Assembly: GCA_905221605.1 (NCBI GenBank)
Contig: CAJNDS010002214.1
Span: 68,512-132,511, forward strand
DNA from: Symbiodinium natans
Taxonomy: Eukaryota; Sar; Dinophyceae; Suessiales; Symbiodiniaceae
Length of the DNA: 64,000 nt
Reading direction: 5' to 3'
Shown here: piece by piece, positions 21,199-33,242 of the stretch
How positions within the stretch are numbered: the first letter of the stretch is position 1
Layout: each line of letters begins with the position of its first letter
Position numbers and translations under genes: made by a program
The notes under the pieces: generated by a model
What the model was told of the DNA's origin: nothing
Seen by the model: the letters and a program-made list of their open reading frames with translations, nothing else
Database searches by the model: none

Positions 21199-21819
21199 CT
21201 GCAACAAGTACATTCTGGCTTACCACGTATTGTATGAAAGACAAAGCACGGGATGGCTTAAGGAAATTGCAATGTACTGAATAGGAGGGGAAAATGTTGC
21301 ATGTGCAAAAACTTAAGAGGTCCTCGCTTTTTGTCTTCCTTGTCGAGGAAGAACGTATTGCTTCCACGCCTCAGGCAAACAGCATCGCCGCAGAATAGCA
21401 ACTCACAAAGTACCTGCTGTGTTCCGCGACCCTGGAAACTGATTTTTTCACACATCTCACATAAGCGCAACGAGTCATCCAACTGCACTCAACAACTGGA
21501 ATGTCCAAGCCGCAGGTCCTTTCAGAAGGTGGCTGGGCGAGCTGACTCACAGGACCAGCCTTGCTAAGCTGCAGGCTTTGCCATCGTTTTGGACTGGTCG
21601 GTCTTTCCTTGAGAAGGGAAGCCGCTGTTTCTGCACATTCGGAAAAGTTCCCAAAAGAACCTGTGATAAAGCAACCCCGCAGAAATCTGAAACCTAGTTT
21701 GCACTTTGAGCGATAATGCCCCGCTGAACCCCTTTGGTCTCAGCACATGTCCTTCTCTTCGATTTCCGCCGCGCCCGTCCGGCGCCGCTCTTGTGCCTGA
21801 GCCAAACGTGCTGTATGGT

Positions 21820-21846
21820 TTAGGGCTTAGGGTATAGGGTTTAGTG
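21820..21846. repeat. Degenerate TTTAGGG tract
   Basis: Four degenerate units. Confidence 0.8.
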
Positions 21847-22071
21847 TTATGGCTTCATCATGCATGGAGATGCAAAGACCTTCGAGCACCGCGGTTCAGG
21901 GCTTGCAGCCACAGCTTAAAGAGAAGAGCGGGCATGAGCTCGCTAAGTCTTCTCAGCTGGGAACACATCCATGTCAATGTGGCATCATGAAGCCCGTCTT
22001 TCTATGTCAATCCCACCCTCTCACGTGCCTCTGGCAAGGTTGGGAAGGCTGAGAGATGACTCCCCGTCCTG

Positions 22072-22651
22072 TCACGGAGGAGGCCGACAAGACCATCCAA
22101 CAACCTCAGCAGATCTCGGAAGCCCCGCCAGCCTTTCCAAGGCGACGTGGCCCATTCTTCTGACTGCCTCCAGCACATGGTGACAGCGGGTACTACAATC
22201 TACGCGCTATGCACTTTGCGGGTTCTGAGAGGCGGGCCAGTACCTGTGCCTGCCTCGAAGAGGTCCGGAGCACTAGTCTGGGCTAGGCGGTTTACAACCT
22301 CAGTCACGAGCCGCTCTCAGATGCTCTCAGCCGCCTTCGCCTCGTTCGGGGTTCGGGGCGGAAGAAAGGCAGGCTCACCTTGGTTCGACGTAGCTTATCC
22401 ATCTGGAAGCCGACGTACCTCAGCTCGAACCCCGTGCTGCAGAATTGTGATAGATCTACTGCACTTGCAAAGGCTGGCTGAGGTCTGTACTCGGCATCGT
22501 TCATCAAGCGCTCCCGACGCATGCGCTCGTCCGGGCTGCCAACTGCGCCAGAGCAGACTGTTGCGTATGCCAGCAATGATGGGAACAATGGGAACCATTG
22601 CCAGAATGCCAGACCCAGGTGCACAAGGCAAATGCGAGTAACAAGCTTCAT
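22072..22651 (-). CDS. Small secreted or organelle-targeted protein, three exons, complete
   Basis: Exons 22379-22651, 22250-22298 and 22072-22163 join in frame (273+49+92 nt, 137 residues plus TGA). Intron 1 is GT-AG (AAG then GTGAGC; CTGAG acceptor); intron 2 has a GC donor and AG acceptor. The N-terminus is hydrophobic (MKLVTRICLVHLGLAFWQW..., about 30 residues), a signal peptide or the first part of a plastid presequence. The mature part is charged and helical (DERMRRERLMNDAEYRPQP; LRRTKVVNRLAQT; FEAVRRMGHVALERLAGLP). I do not recognise the family. The consistent frame over two introns is the main support for a real gene. Confidence 0.55.
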
Positions 22652-25120
22652 TCCTGCAAGCCAAATTGACAGATCCCTGGCACTGCCGGGCGCACATTCC
22701 TCGTCCCAGCGGGCCCTGGATGCAAGAAATCACTGTGAGCGTTTCAGCAACAGCAAGTCGGGAGGATTGACGGTGACAAGCGTCAAGGGTACAGCAGGGA
22801 CGTCTTCAATCACCTGCTCGTGATCAACGTGAGAGAGAAGCCGAGAGAAGCCGAGGACCCAGCGAGTTGCCGAGAGTTTCTTTTGAGGGCTTCGCAAAAC
22901 GCCTCTGAAGCCAGCAACGAGCTGATCCTCTAATCTGTGAAATCTTTTTTTGGTTCTGCAACATTCTTGGACCCTCAAGTTTAAGCTCATGATGGGCTCA
23001 TAGGTCCGGGTCATGCCCTGCGAACGGAGGTGCAAAGCAGCCGCAGTGTGGGTAGGCCCGGTGCTTTGCAGAGTATCTGCTCAGACACATTGATGAGTAT
23101 AGCTGCTGATACATATATAATATGTATATATATATACACATATATATATATATATATATTATTATTATTATCATTATTATTATTATTATTATTGTACATG
23201 TATGTATGTCATTTTGTGAGTATATATATATATATATATTATGTATATATATAATATCATATAATGTATAACATCTGGCCTCTTCGAGCCCTTCCGCTCC
23301 GAGCTGGACTCGGTGGTCTTGGAGGTGCTTGGGCTCAAGTGGTTCAGGTCCTGCAGTTCGTGGCCCTACTATAGGGCCCTATAAGGGGCACACCGTGGCA
23401 CGCAACAGGCAAGAGGCAAGGGCCTAAGTAGGGGGAAGAGTAGGGACAGCAGATCATGACCGTAATGTGGCAAAACGTGCTTCCCCCCCCCCCCCCCCCC
23501 GCTCCGGAAGAACGTCACTCGCTTTGGTCTCGGGCACCTCACGCGACGTTGGCAGCCCGCTGACAGCAGTCCGCTCATCCATGCGCTGTCAGGCATCGGC
23601 ATCCAATGATTCTGGAGAGGTCGTCTGGTCTCTAGTCCCGGGCCAGACGATCATTCTGTTTGATGCTAACGAGCGCCTCTCTTTGTGATGGCTGCTTGGC
23701 CTCGGGCGAAGCGACATGGGCAATGAGTAATGAGTAATGCTGGTGATAAGACTACCGGGAGACTCCAGGACTGTCTCGAGGCAGTATCTGGGGTGGTGAC
23801 TTTCATGATGGCCATCAGGCTGCCAGTGCGAAAAGCCTGCAGCATCTGTTTGTTACTTGCTTGCTGCGTGGCCTGCACAAAACCCGCCCAAGCTCCAGGC
23901 CTAAGGCGTTTGGGGCAACAGAACAACCCACCTCCAAAAATTGAGCTACCAGTATTAATGGGCAGCAGTGCCCCATTCGACCGGTTTGCCTTGTATAGAC
24001 CCCCTACTGCATGCACCCACTATGGGCCTTTCATGGAATGTGGACCTCCACCCCCAATAACCATCTGGACCCCATGGTCACGACCCCCTTGCAAACAATC
24101 CGGCGTGGGGGAACCTACCAGACGATTGGCTGTCGTCGAAACTTCCGGCCTGTGGGTTGCCTTGCAGCGAATCCGCCTCCTAGGGCCCCTGGCCCACTCC
24201 CCACAGGCTTTGTTGCTCCGATGGACACGAGCTGACCCCTGCCCTATTGCTGGCAAGAGTATCTGACCGCCTCGCCTAGCTGTACCGATTGCGTGAGTCT
24301 GCTAGCTGTAAGGACGTGCACCTTCACCAGCAGCAGAGTTAGTCGATGGCAAGGCCATAAACAAGACGCATTTGTTCTTTGCACGTTGCAAAGCAGCAGC
24401 CTCAGAATGGAGCCTTGTTAGGTCGCACTCCTCTTTTTGTTTTCAGCTACTGACTCCTCTGGTAGCCTTGTTGGTCTAGGTAATTGCGGTGGCTCATCCA
24501 GCATTGCCCTAGCTCATGCACAGAGATGAGCTCACACAACCTTTACAATAGGCTTGCCTCGAGCACAAAGGCCATACGGCAAGAAAACGATCGAAAACGT
24601 AACGTGTTGAGCTACGAACATGTGAACCGATGCATGTAAACGTTGCGTTAACGGCGAAAACATGTGACTTCGTGCATGCTGTAACCTCTTGTCAGAAACT
24701 GCTTCTGCAAAAGCGGACCCCAGCACAAAAAGCCTGTGTCTGGCTGCCCAGATCTACGTACTGACAGGACAAGCTGGCGCACAACCTACTCACATTTTGG
24801 AATATCTTACGACCCCGAGTTCTGTTGTGTATTGTCGGCTTATGTTGCCTCAGGAAGCGCAAAAAAGCGCAATGTCAAGTTGCAGTCTAGCTGCAGTGTG
24901 CAAGGCTGCAGCATCCACCACCTCGGGCCATCAAGTGAGCTGCACAATGTCAAAGTGTGTTTCTTAGCCATGCAGGCAGATCTGTCAGAGCTAATTCCTG
25001 AGTTGTCCAGTACCTAGGGGAACTAAAGGTGAACCTTGAGGATTTTTAGGGGATCATCGTACCCCAACAAGGTTAAAGGCCACCTACTCTACTAAGATTC
25101 CCCCTGGTGAGCAGGCCTCC
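22652..25120. other. No gene recognised (22.65-25.1 kb)
   Basis: Contains AT microsatellites (23108-23268), a C-homopolymer near 23485-23502 and C/G-rich unique DNA. No exon could be supported on either strand. Confidence 0.4.
23108..23268. repeat. TA and ATT microsatellites
   Basis: (TA)n, (ATT)n and again (TA)n in succession. Confidence 0.9.
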
Positions 25121-25127
25121 TCTCAGG

Positions 25128-25170
25128 GTTTAGGGTTTAGGGTTTAGGGTTTAGGGTTTAGGGTTTAGGG
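25128..25170. repeat. Interstitial TTTAGGG array
   Basis: Six clean units, one side of the exon at 25188-25284. Confidence 0.95.
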
Positions 25171-25187
25171 TCCTTCATGCTCATGGG

Positions 25188-28093
25188 CCCGAGGCTGCTG
25201 CCAAAGGATCGAAGATCGACTCCCCAAGCTCGCCCTCTCCGTCGCTGGAGTCGGAGGAGTCGGAGTCGATCCGCTCACCCAGGCCTGCACAAAGAGGACT
25301 CGGTTTAGGGTTTAGGGTTTAGGGTTTAGGGTTTAGGGTTTAGGGTTTAGTTCTCCACAGGCAAGTCGACAGTCGAAACTTTTGTATTCTGTAGCCAGGT
25401 GGCGGGCCCCCCTACAGTAGACCCTCAATGAATCAGCAGTTTTCTCATGTTATCTCCACAGGCTCTCGGCAGTCTACCAAATGGCAGACAAGCCATGAAC
25501 TTTGGCATCCATTTCCGTGCTTTTTACACTTCTTAGTCTGATGGCGCAAGCGAATCAGGGTGCCGACACAGTGCCTGGCCCGTTCAGGGATGCGGCCAAA
25601 TCCTTGACGATAAGCCTTGGTCATTGAAGTTGAGGGCACCATGTGCAGGTGGAAGACTCATCGGAAGGGATTGAGGCCAAGCGGTAGGCCGATAGCCTTC
25701 GAAAAAAGGAGTCATTACCTTCACCCTTCACGACACGCGCCACAGGTCAAAAAAAGTATCATTTGAGCTGCCGGCACCGAGGATGACCTCCGCCTCCGCC
25801 GGCCCACACCCTGGATACCAAGGGTATAGGGTTTAGGGTTCAGGGTTTAGGGTCTAGGGTTCGGGTTTAGGGTTTAGGGTTCCAGAAAGGCTTCCACTTC
25901 AAAGGCGCATGGGGAGAAGCTTGCCATCAAAAAACAAGGCTCACTGTTCGCTCGAAGCACTGGGGGATGTCCCGTCTGGGCCCTGCCTCTCGCCGCAGCT
26001 TTCTGAGGTGCTCCATCCAGGCACGGAAGGTCTTGGTGCAGCCAATAACATTGAATGCAGGATATCACTGGAATTCAACATCGACACGTGCAACAGGCAA
26101 CTCCTGGCATACAGAAAGAGGAGTTCCAAAAATGTGGAGCACCACTTGACCAAATGTGCCCAACATCTAATGGGCTAATCACAGCTCACGACTTCAATGG
26201 CGCAACGGCAAGAGGAGCAGCTCAGCTTTCTTCGTCTAAACCTGTTTCTGAAGCCATTGCACTGTGCCTATACTCCCCTTAGAACCTTGATGAAACTACT
26301 ATTTTTAAAATCCTCTTGGGCTTTATATAAACCTAAACAAAAATAATTCCCAAGGGGGATATAGTCAAAAAGAGTCAAGTTCCACAGGCGGAGCGAGTCC
26401 GGGGCTTCCCCAGCCACTGCGCGAGCCCAGCTGTTGTAGCGCAAGAAGCCCACCGGAGCCCTGGCAGCCAGCATCTGTAAAACCCTAAACCCTAACCCCT
26501 AAACCCTAAACTGTTCCACGCCACCGAAGCTGCCGGGCCACTCACAAAGTGTCTGAGAATGTAAGCAACGCTACTGTTTGCTTTAAGAACCCCAAAAGAA
26601 TAAAAAACAACAATCCCCAGATTACCCTTAATGAGGAAAATGCTTCTTATTTTTTTCGTGGTTCTTAAGCAATCAGTAGAATACAGCGAAGGCTGCCAGA
26701 CGAATCCTTTCCAGCTCGGCCTGCTGGCCGGAAGTTGGAAGGGTGTCTGCTCCGACCTCGGACATCTGACAGGGGGTTTAGGGTTTAGGGTTTAGGGTTT
26801 AGGGTTTAGGGTTTAGGGTTTAGGGTTTAGGGTTTAGGGTAACATTGGGAGAATCGGCCTGCGGCACATCGGGCAGCGTTAGGCTGTCCACAGGAAGGCA
26901 CTACTTAGATCAGACTCCGCTCGGTTCTTCGATGTTCTTCGGAATCTGGTGGAATCCCCTGAGGTCCCAAGCCCTCGCATTGCCATGTACTTGCCCATCT
27001 CTGTTCCAGCCTGCAGAATGAGAACCTTGAAAGGCCCGACCCTAAACCCTAAACCCTAAAACCCTAAACCCTAAACCCTCAGAGTAGCAGCTCAGTACGC
27101 ACGGTGAGCCTGCAGCTCATGGGACTCTTCGATCAGCAAGCGGTTCCTGCACAAAGTCAACCGCAAGCATGAAATCAACTAGGGTTTAGGGTTTAGGGTT
27201 TAGGGTTTAGGGTTTAGGGTTTAGGGTTTAGGGTTTAGGGTTTAGGGTTTAGGGTTTAGGGTTGAGGAGTCCGACGGTCAAGGCCGACACAAGAACCGTT
27301 TGTTGAGACTAGCATTGGCGGCTGTGGACGAAAACCGGCTTGCGAGGACTTGGGTTCTCATGGTCTTTCGGGTTTATGGGGTTCAGGTTACTATTACTAT
27401 TTATTGCTATTGTTATTTTAGTATTCTTATTCTTATTACTTATTAGTATTAGTATTATTACTATTCTTATTCTTATTAGGTCGGGCTTAGAGGGCTTAAG
27501 GGGGCTGCATGCTGTCCTGGGCTGCTGGAGCAGGAACTGCAAAGCCTCTCCCACACTCGAGGTCATGTGCCGATCCACGCATGTTTACAGGGCTTTTGTG
27601 CCACTCAAAAGTATGCCCAGCTAGGAGTAGACTTCAGTACGGACGTCTAGGAAGACGCGGATATGGTCGGCCTCGACGGTGAGATTTCCCAGCCCCACCA
27701 GGCTCGTGCTCGGCCTCGCAAGCAGGCCCGTCCACTCTGCTACATCTCGCTTGTGGCAGCCAAAACCCTAAACCCTCAACCCTAAACCCTAGCCCTAAAC
27801 CCTAAACCCTAAGCCCAGGTATAGGGCCTCTGCGTTTGGCCTCCCTTCGCCAAGGGCTCATCCTTCTTCAGCTGCCGCCGCTTGGACCTACATCGACTAG
27901 ATTCTGCCAGATTGTCATTCCAACTCGACTGCTACGACTTGGATGTTCAGTTGTACGTACAGTTACAGTTGGTTAATAGGTACCATGAACCTCCAAGTGG
28001 TATCCAGGCAAGCAGAGTGAGCGAAAGGCAAAACAAAGGTGCCTGCTGTCATCGCGCCGTGTCCTGGGCGACTTGCCACGGGGGCTCTTGAGG
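25188..28093 (-). CDS. Unidentified gene whose short exons alternate with TTTAGGG arrays
   Basis: Minus-strand segments with coding character and splice-like borders, 5' to 3': about 28020-28093 (DELVRPVNAVDLKSPRGK), about 27840-27890 (KRRQLKKDEPLAKGGQ), about 27620-27745 (GLGNLTVEADHIRVFLDV), about 27100-27148 (NRLLIEESHELQ after TTTGTGCAG, GC donor), about 26955-27012 (AGTEMGKYMAMRGLG), about 26695-26770 (MSEVGADTLP...AELERIRLA), about 26390-26472 (APVGFLRYNSWARAVAGEAP), about 25936-26052 (KTFRAWMEHLRKLRRE), 25737-25810 (AEAEVILGAGSSNDTFFDLW, GT donor) and 25188-25284 (LGERIDSDSSDSSDGEGE). I cannot identify the protein or be sure they form one gene; frames across junctions were not all verified. 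Nearly every intron between them holds a telomere-type array. Confidence 0.4.
25303..25350. repeat. Interstitial TTTAGGG array
   Basis: Seven units, other side of the exon at 25188-25284. Confidence 0.95.
25826..25880. repeat. Interstitial TTTAGGG array, degenerate
   Basis: Includes TTCAGGG and TCTAGGG variants. Confidence 0.9.
26478..26511. repeat. Interstitial CCCTAAA array
   Basis: Four to five units; sits just upstream (sense) of the exon near 26472. Confidence 0.9.
26776..26840. repeat. Interstitial TTTAGGG array
   Basis: Nine clean units adjacent to the exon ending near 26770. Confidence 0.95.
27040..27080. repeat. Interstitial CCCTAAA array
   Basis: Five to six units between two exon-like segments. 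Confidence 0.92.
27179..27263. repeat. Interstitial TTTAGGG array
   Basis: Twelve clean units. Confidence 0.95.
27764..27812. repeat. Interstitial CCCTAAA array
   Basis: Degenerate, between two exon-like segments. Confidence 0.92.
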
Positions 28094-29693
28094 TCCACGG
28101 CATTGACCGGCCGCACGAGCTCATCTGCGGTGGCAGGTGCAAGCAGGTGCAAGCAGGCGTTTGCGGCTCTCATGCTTCTCCTCCGGCTCTCCTGAAACAT
28201 ATTGGGGCTTCCACCTAGTGGCCCTAGCGGTCTAGCGCTTCCATGCGCTTTCTCTGCGCTTCGATGCGCTTCTAGGCGCGTCCGGCCTATGAGCTGGCCA
28301 GGCCCAAAGCCAACCGCAGCCATGAGGCTGCATCTGCAGGCCCGGAGGTGCAGCTTGCAAGGAAAGCAGTGGTAGGTCTTACGATCATACTATGGCAGCG
28401 TCAAGCTATTTATGGGTTTTGGGGCTCCTTGGGTACATCGACTCGTGTGCTGTTGTCCGGTTGGTCCGCATTGAGCCACACATGCTCTTTTACGCTAGCA
28501 AAAACGCTTGGCAGATCTTGGCAGAGTCGGCTGTTGCTAGGGCATCATGCGGAATCCTGCGTTGGTACCCGGCTTGCAGCAGATTTTTGCATTTTCATGG
28601 CGTAACCTTCAAGATCAAACGACGCCTTGGGTGCCACAGAACTGACTCAAACAGTACAGGTGCGATGGCACAGGCAGGATCAAAGATCCATCGACATTAT
28701 CACGATGTGATGACAGGTCAATGGGCTGTCACTATACGTCACTGGCTCAGCGACTTAAAACCAACATCCGGGTGAGAGTTTCAGGGCGCGCCGAGTTCAA
28801 ACTGCCGGATAGAGCTGCTTCCTGCGCAAGGCGCCCAACTCAGTCTACACATCCAGCACGACTGATACTGAGGGTAAACGAAGTGTTTTCAAGACCTAGC
28901 TAAGTTCGGTAAGAAACTTTATTCAGCGTGAAGGTTACATCGTTCAAATGCGCTGTTGCTCAGCAACTCGCAATGCTCTGCAGATGAAGAGACACTCCAG
29001 GCAATCTAGTCATCCAACATGCTGCAAGGGCCAGTGCTGGGACGGCACTTTTGTTCACAACCCTCGGCTTTCGTCGGCATGCACCACACCGTCTTCGAGC
29101 AACCTCAGAAGGAGCAAATTTGATCGCAAACGCCCTAAAAAAATCCGCCCCCGAACTATTACTCCCGAACTCCATGGTCCTCGGTCGAAGGACAGCCCTT
29201 CTCAGCTGCGTCACGACCCCCCGACTTTCCGATAGCGCTTCCAAGATGCCTCTGCACATCAGCAGGACTCAGCTGAAGATCCTCCAAAACAGGACACTGC
29301 AGCCTATCTTTTGCAACAGCCAGCTGCCATGGCGGCTGGGCACGTCCCTGGACAGCGTAGTACGAAGATGCTGCGACCCTTCGGTCTGCGCTCGCCTCCG
29401 TGAGAACTTCGACACTGTGCTCGCCAAAGCCTCTGACACTTCGCACGGAGCATCGGCTGCGCTCATCATCAGGAACATCTTCAGGAAACTCACATAAAGA
29501 TGTGGGGGGGGGGGGTGTATGTAAATTTTCATATATGCATATGTACATATATATATATATATCTTCCCTGCTGAATCCTGTTTGGTCACTAGCTGCAGGC
29601 ACGATCAGCCTGGTGGCCGCCGGGGAGATTCGGCGCTTGGCCGGTCGCCGAGCCAAGCCACCTACTTGAGTGGCGGGTCATGTTGCAAAAAGT

Positions 29694-29814
29694 GGCATGT
29701 GGTTATATCCCAAAATAGGATACCCCGTTTATATCCCAAATAGAATAGAACCCTTTAAAGGCACCCGCCCAAACGGGTACCCCTATTTTCGGAATCCCCC
29801 ATGTCGAGCTGCAC
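29694..29814. mobile_element. MITE-like element, copy B
   Basis: GCATGTGGTTATATCCCAAA at one end and CTATTTTCGGAATCCCCCATG at the other. The interior (TATCCCAAATAGAATAGAACC) matches copy E at 36747-36832. Confidence 0.55.
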
Positions 29815-29901
29815 ATCCACCGATATCCACTGCGCCTGGCGGAGCCCCACAGGCTTGCCGCCCTCGTCACGGACCACTAGGGCCTTGCTGTCGAATTGGA
29901 A

Positions 29902-30009
29902 TATTGGGGTTGCCCAAATTAGGGGTACCTTGTGGGGTCCTTATAATAAGGGAACCCATCTACTTGAGGACTATATTCGGGGTCCCTCATTTCGTAAACC
30001 CCCACATGG
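29902..30009. mobile_element. MITE-like element, copy C (reverse orientation)
   Basis: Starts ATTGGGGTTGCCCAAATTAG, contains GGGGTCCTTATAATAAGGG, ends TTTCGTAAACCCCCACATGG. Confidence 0.6.
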
Positions 30010-30173
30010 ATGAAAGCATCACTTTCTACGTAGCGTTGAAGAGCGCTGACATAGCTGTGGCAAGTGAAGCCACCTGAGCCGGATCCGTGTCGAAGACTTT
30101 GGCCATGTCGGCAACTGCCCCAGCAGGAACCTGCCCAGCTGTCCGATCATGTACATGCGGTGTCGTGACGATG

Positions 30174-30256
30174 CATATGTGGGTTTACGAAAATAAGGGA
30201 CCCCTGAGACAGAGCCCAAAGAGTAGGATACCCCTAATAACGTAAACCCCATATGT
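30174..30256. mobile_element. MITE-like element, copy D
   Basis: Cleanest termini: CATATGTGGGTTTACG at the left and CGTAAACCCCATATG at the right, an almost perfect inverted repeat, around an 83-bp body. Confidence 0.65.
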
Positions 30257-30436
30257 TCACAGTGCACCTGTGCTTTGCATGTTGCTCCATGGCTCTTCTG
30301 CTCTCTTGGGGAGCTTGCCTTCCTTGCACCCAGTGCCACGAGAAGCTCGTCGCGATGCCACTTTGCCACGGCCACAGCCAGTGCAGCGTGGAGCTCCTGA
30401 CCATGAGGAGCTTGCAGCTGCGACAGGGAATCCCCC

Positions 30437-30465
30437 CCAAACCCTAAACCCTCAACCCTAAACAC
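30437..30465. repeat. CCCTAAA tract
   Basis: Four degenerate units. Confidence 0.85.
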
Positions 30466-30488
30466 TCTCTTACTATGTATATTTAAAC

Positions 30489-31250
30489 CCTAATGACCTT
30501 CGTGACCAAACGGCTTTTTTTCTGGGCCCCAAACCCTGACCCCCTTCGTGGCCAAACGGTTTTTTTCCTGGGCCAGAGGGAAAGCTCTCCAAAACACCCC
30601 AAATGAGGGGAACCCCAGGATCGGCCCGGGTCCCAATTCAAAATGCGATTTTTTAGTATTGAAATCGACGGTTCTGGGTGGCCTCTTGTTTTCTGGGTTT
30701 TTGACCAAAACCGAGCTGGGCCCTAAACCCTGACCCCCTTCGTGACCAAACGGTTTTTTTCCCCCCGGGGGGGGCCCTAAACCCTGACCCCCTTCGTGAC
30801 CAAACGGTTTTTTTCCCCCCGGGAAGGCCCTAAACCCTGACCCCCTTCGTGACCAAACGGTTTTTTTCCCCACGGGGGGGCCCTAAACCCTGACCCCCTT
30901 CGTGACCAAACGGTTTTTTTCCCCCCGGGACCCTTCGTGGGCAAATGGTTTTTTCCTCCCGGGGGGGCCCTAAACCCTGACCCCCTTCGTGGGCAAATGG
31001 TTTTTTTTTCCACCCGGGGGGGCCCTAAACCCTGACCCCCTTCGTGGGCAAATGGTTTTTTCCCCCGGGGGGGGACCCCCTTCGTGACCAAACGGCTTTT
31101 TTCCCCCCGATGGGGCCCTAAACCCTGACCCCCTTCATGGGCAAATGGTTTTTTTCCCACCGGGGGGCCCCTAAACCCTGACCCCCTTCGTGGGCAAATG
31201 GTTTTTTTCCACCCGGTTGGCATTTGGGGCATAGGGTTTAGGGCTCGTAG
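30489..31250. repeat. Minisatellite, 50-60 bp unit
   Basis: About a dozen units of CCCTAAACCCTGACCCCCTTCGTG, then ACCAAACGG or GGCAAATGG, a T-run and a G/C-run. Two variants alternate (ACCAAACGG and GGCAAATGG). Each unit begins with a telomere-type heptamer. Stop-free minus-strand reading is a by-product of the repeat. Confidence 0.9.
30587..30712. repeat. Dispersed direct repeat, copy 1 (about 122 bp)
   Basis: AACACCCCAAATGAGGGGAACC through GACGGTTCTGGGTGGCCTC; matches 31496-31615 at roughly nine bases in ten. Confidence 0.85.
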
Positions 31251-31495
31251 GGTTTGGGGCATAGGGTTTAGGGCTAATTTTTGGTTTTTGCAGAGTTTTT
31301 CAGTATTTTTTCAGGGTGTTTTAGGGTTCTAAACCCTCAATTCTGATGAAGGGCCGCCCTCGCGACGTTTTCACAGCCTAGTTTTGGTCAAGGGGGGGTC
31401 GTATTTTCCAATTTTAAAGGCAAAATGATCTTCGGAGACCCCCCTTTGCCTCAAACTCCGACCCCCCCTTGAGAGGGAAAAGTTTGCCTCCAAAA

Positions 31496-31615
31496 ACACC
31501 CTGAATGAGGGGGACCCCAGGATCTGCCCGGGTCCCAGTTAAAAATGCGATTTTTCAGTACTGAAATCGACGGTTCTGGGTGGCCTCTCGTTTTCTGGAG
31601 TTTCGACCAAAACTA
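31496..31615. repeat. Dispersed direct repeat, copy 2
   Basis: See 30587-30712. Confidence 0.85.
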
Positions 31616-31828
31616 AAGGGCTTGTTGTGGGCCTTAGATTAGATTTCGGGTTTTGGGTCCGTTAGAAACTAAAATATTTTGGACCAATTAGACTTTGAGC
31701 TTTAAGCCTACCGGAAAAGTATTGAGTGAATTTTATATTTTCTCAATGTTATGGGTTTCTTGGGTGGGTGGGATTTTTTTCCAATGCTTGACAAGCTGCT
31801 CGACTAGGGAATGCTCGGACTTGAGATG

Positions 31829-31889
31829 CTGAACCCTAAACCCCAAACCCCAAACCCTAAACCCTAAACCCTGAACCCTGAGCCCTGAA
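31829..31889. repeat. Degenerate CCCTAAA array
   Basis: Variants CCCCAAA, CCCTGAA and GCCCTGA mixed in. Confidence 0.9.
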
Positions 31890-31995
31890 CTTCCAGACAT
31901 CCCGGAAGAAGCTGTGGCCTTGGGGTGTCAGGAGTGTGGAAATATGGGGGGAAACGATCGCTCGGGGTCGAAGCATTGGCCAATGCCTTCTTTCT

Positions 31996-32210
31996 AAGGG
32001 TTTAGGGTTTAGGGTTTAGGGTTTAGGGTTTAGGGTTTAGGGTTTAGGGTTTAGGGTTTAGGGTTTAGGGTTTAGGGTTTAGGGTTTAGGGTTTAGGGTT
32101 TAGGGTTTAGGGTTTAGGGTTCGGGTTTCGGGTTTCGGGTTTAGGGTTTAGGGTTTAGGGTTTAGGGTTTAGGGTTTAGGGTTTAGGGTTTAGGGTTTAG
32201 GGTTTAGGGT
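31996..32210. repeat. Longest interstitial TTTAGGG array (about 30 units)
   Basis: Interrupted once by a TTTCGGG block (about 32119-32142), which is itself repeated three times. Confidence 0.97.
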
Positions 32211-33098
32211 AATTTCCTTCGTACCCAGACCCAGGACAGCGGGGCATAGGGCCCCGTAGGGCCTGCCGATTCATCACCCGATCTGGGTTTCGGATGTAGC
32301 GCGGATCCGCGGCAAGATCCGAGCACTGCAACACCTGGCATCACAGGGAAAGGCGGCATCATCGCTAATTCGCCCCGGCCGCCGGCCGAGAGGCGCCCAG
32401 AACCAGCAGACCAAGATTTGGTCTCCTTCCCCTTCCGGACCCCTCTGGGCCTTCAGCTATCCCACAGAGCCGCCCAAAAACTGCACACCCCCCACCCCTT
32501 TTTTTCTGGGCCTTCCCTGGAATCTGTCTGAGACCGCTGTGGAATCCCCCCCCCCTGAAAGCCCTAACCCTGAAACCCTTCCTGGACCCACCTTGCCCTC
32601 CCGCGACCTGCAAAGCCTCAAGCATTTTGGGTTTTTTGGGATTTGGTTGGGACCTGCTTTGAAAGGTTTTTGGAATTTCCTGGGGACGTGGGCCGGCCCG
32701 GCTGCCGAGGCGGCGCGTGCAAGCGCTTGCAGTTGGATCTAATTCTCATTATGTTGGCTGTTGCTGCTTGCAGGTTGAAAAGTGTAACATACAAACTCAG
32801 CCGGGGTTGGCCTCGCACAACGCTGCGAATTGGGTATCGGTTCCAACCTCAGTAGGACGTGCAACATCCGGCCCCTGCCGGCGTTGAATGTCGGTCTGCT
32901 GAGCTGAAGACTGCCAGGATCAGCGCTTCACCGTCCTTCCAGAGGATGGCTACCAGGATTCTCCAAGGAACTACACAGCGTCTTATCCAGAGCTCATGAC
33001 ATTTTCCTTGTCGTAGAATGCCGTGCCATAGGGGCAGATTGATGGATGGTCCTGAGTTCTGACCACGCGGGGCAGGTCAGGCAAGATGTGGGAGCATA

Positions 33099-33147
33099 AG
33101 CCCTAAACCCTAAACCCTAAACCCTAAACCCTAAACCCTAAACCCTC
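33099..33147. repeat. CCCTAAA array
   Basis: Seven clean units. Confidence 0.95.
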
Positions 33148-33242
33148 TGCAAACCGACTGGGCCAAGCCAAAGCTCCGAACCCATCCTTTGCGGCACCTC
33201 TCCAGCGATCAGGTAGCCTGTGGCCTTCGAAAAGGTCCGGGT

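Larger units (their letters stand above)
28330..30160. other. No gene firmly recognised (28.3-30.2 kb)
   Basis: Open frames exist on both strands around 29050-29500 but lack motifs and splice evidence. Contains a G-run and (TA)n near 29505-29565 and two inverted-repeat elements. Confidence 0.35.

Noticed and set aside
30489-31262. Minus-strand repeat frame as a repetitive protein
   Set aside because: Continuous reading follows from unit length and composition; no start, and homopolymer lengths vary between units.
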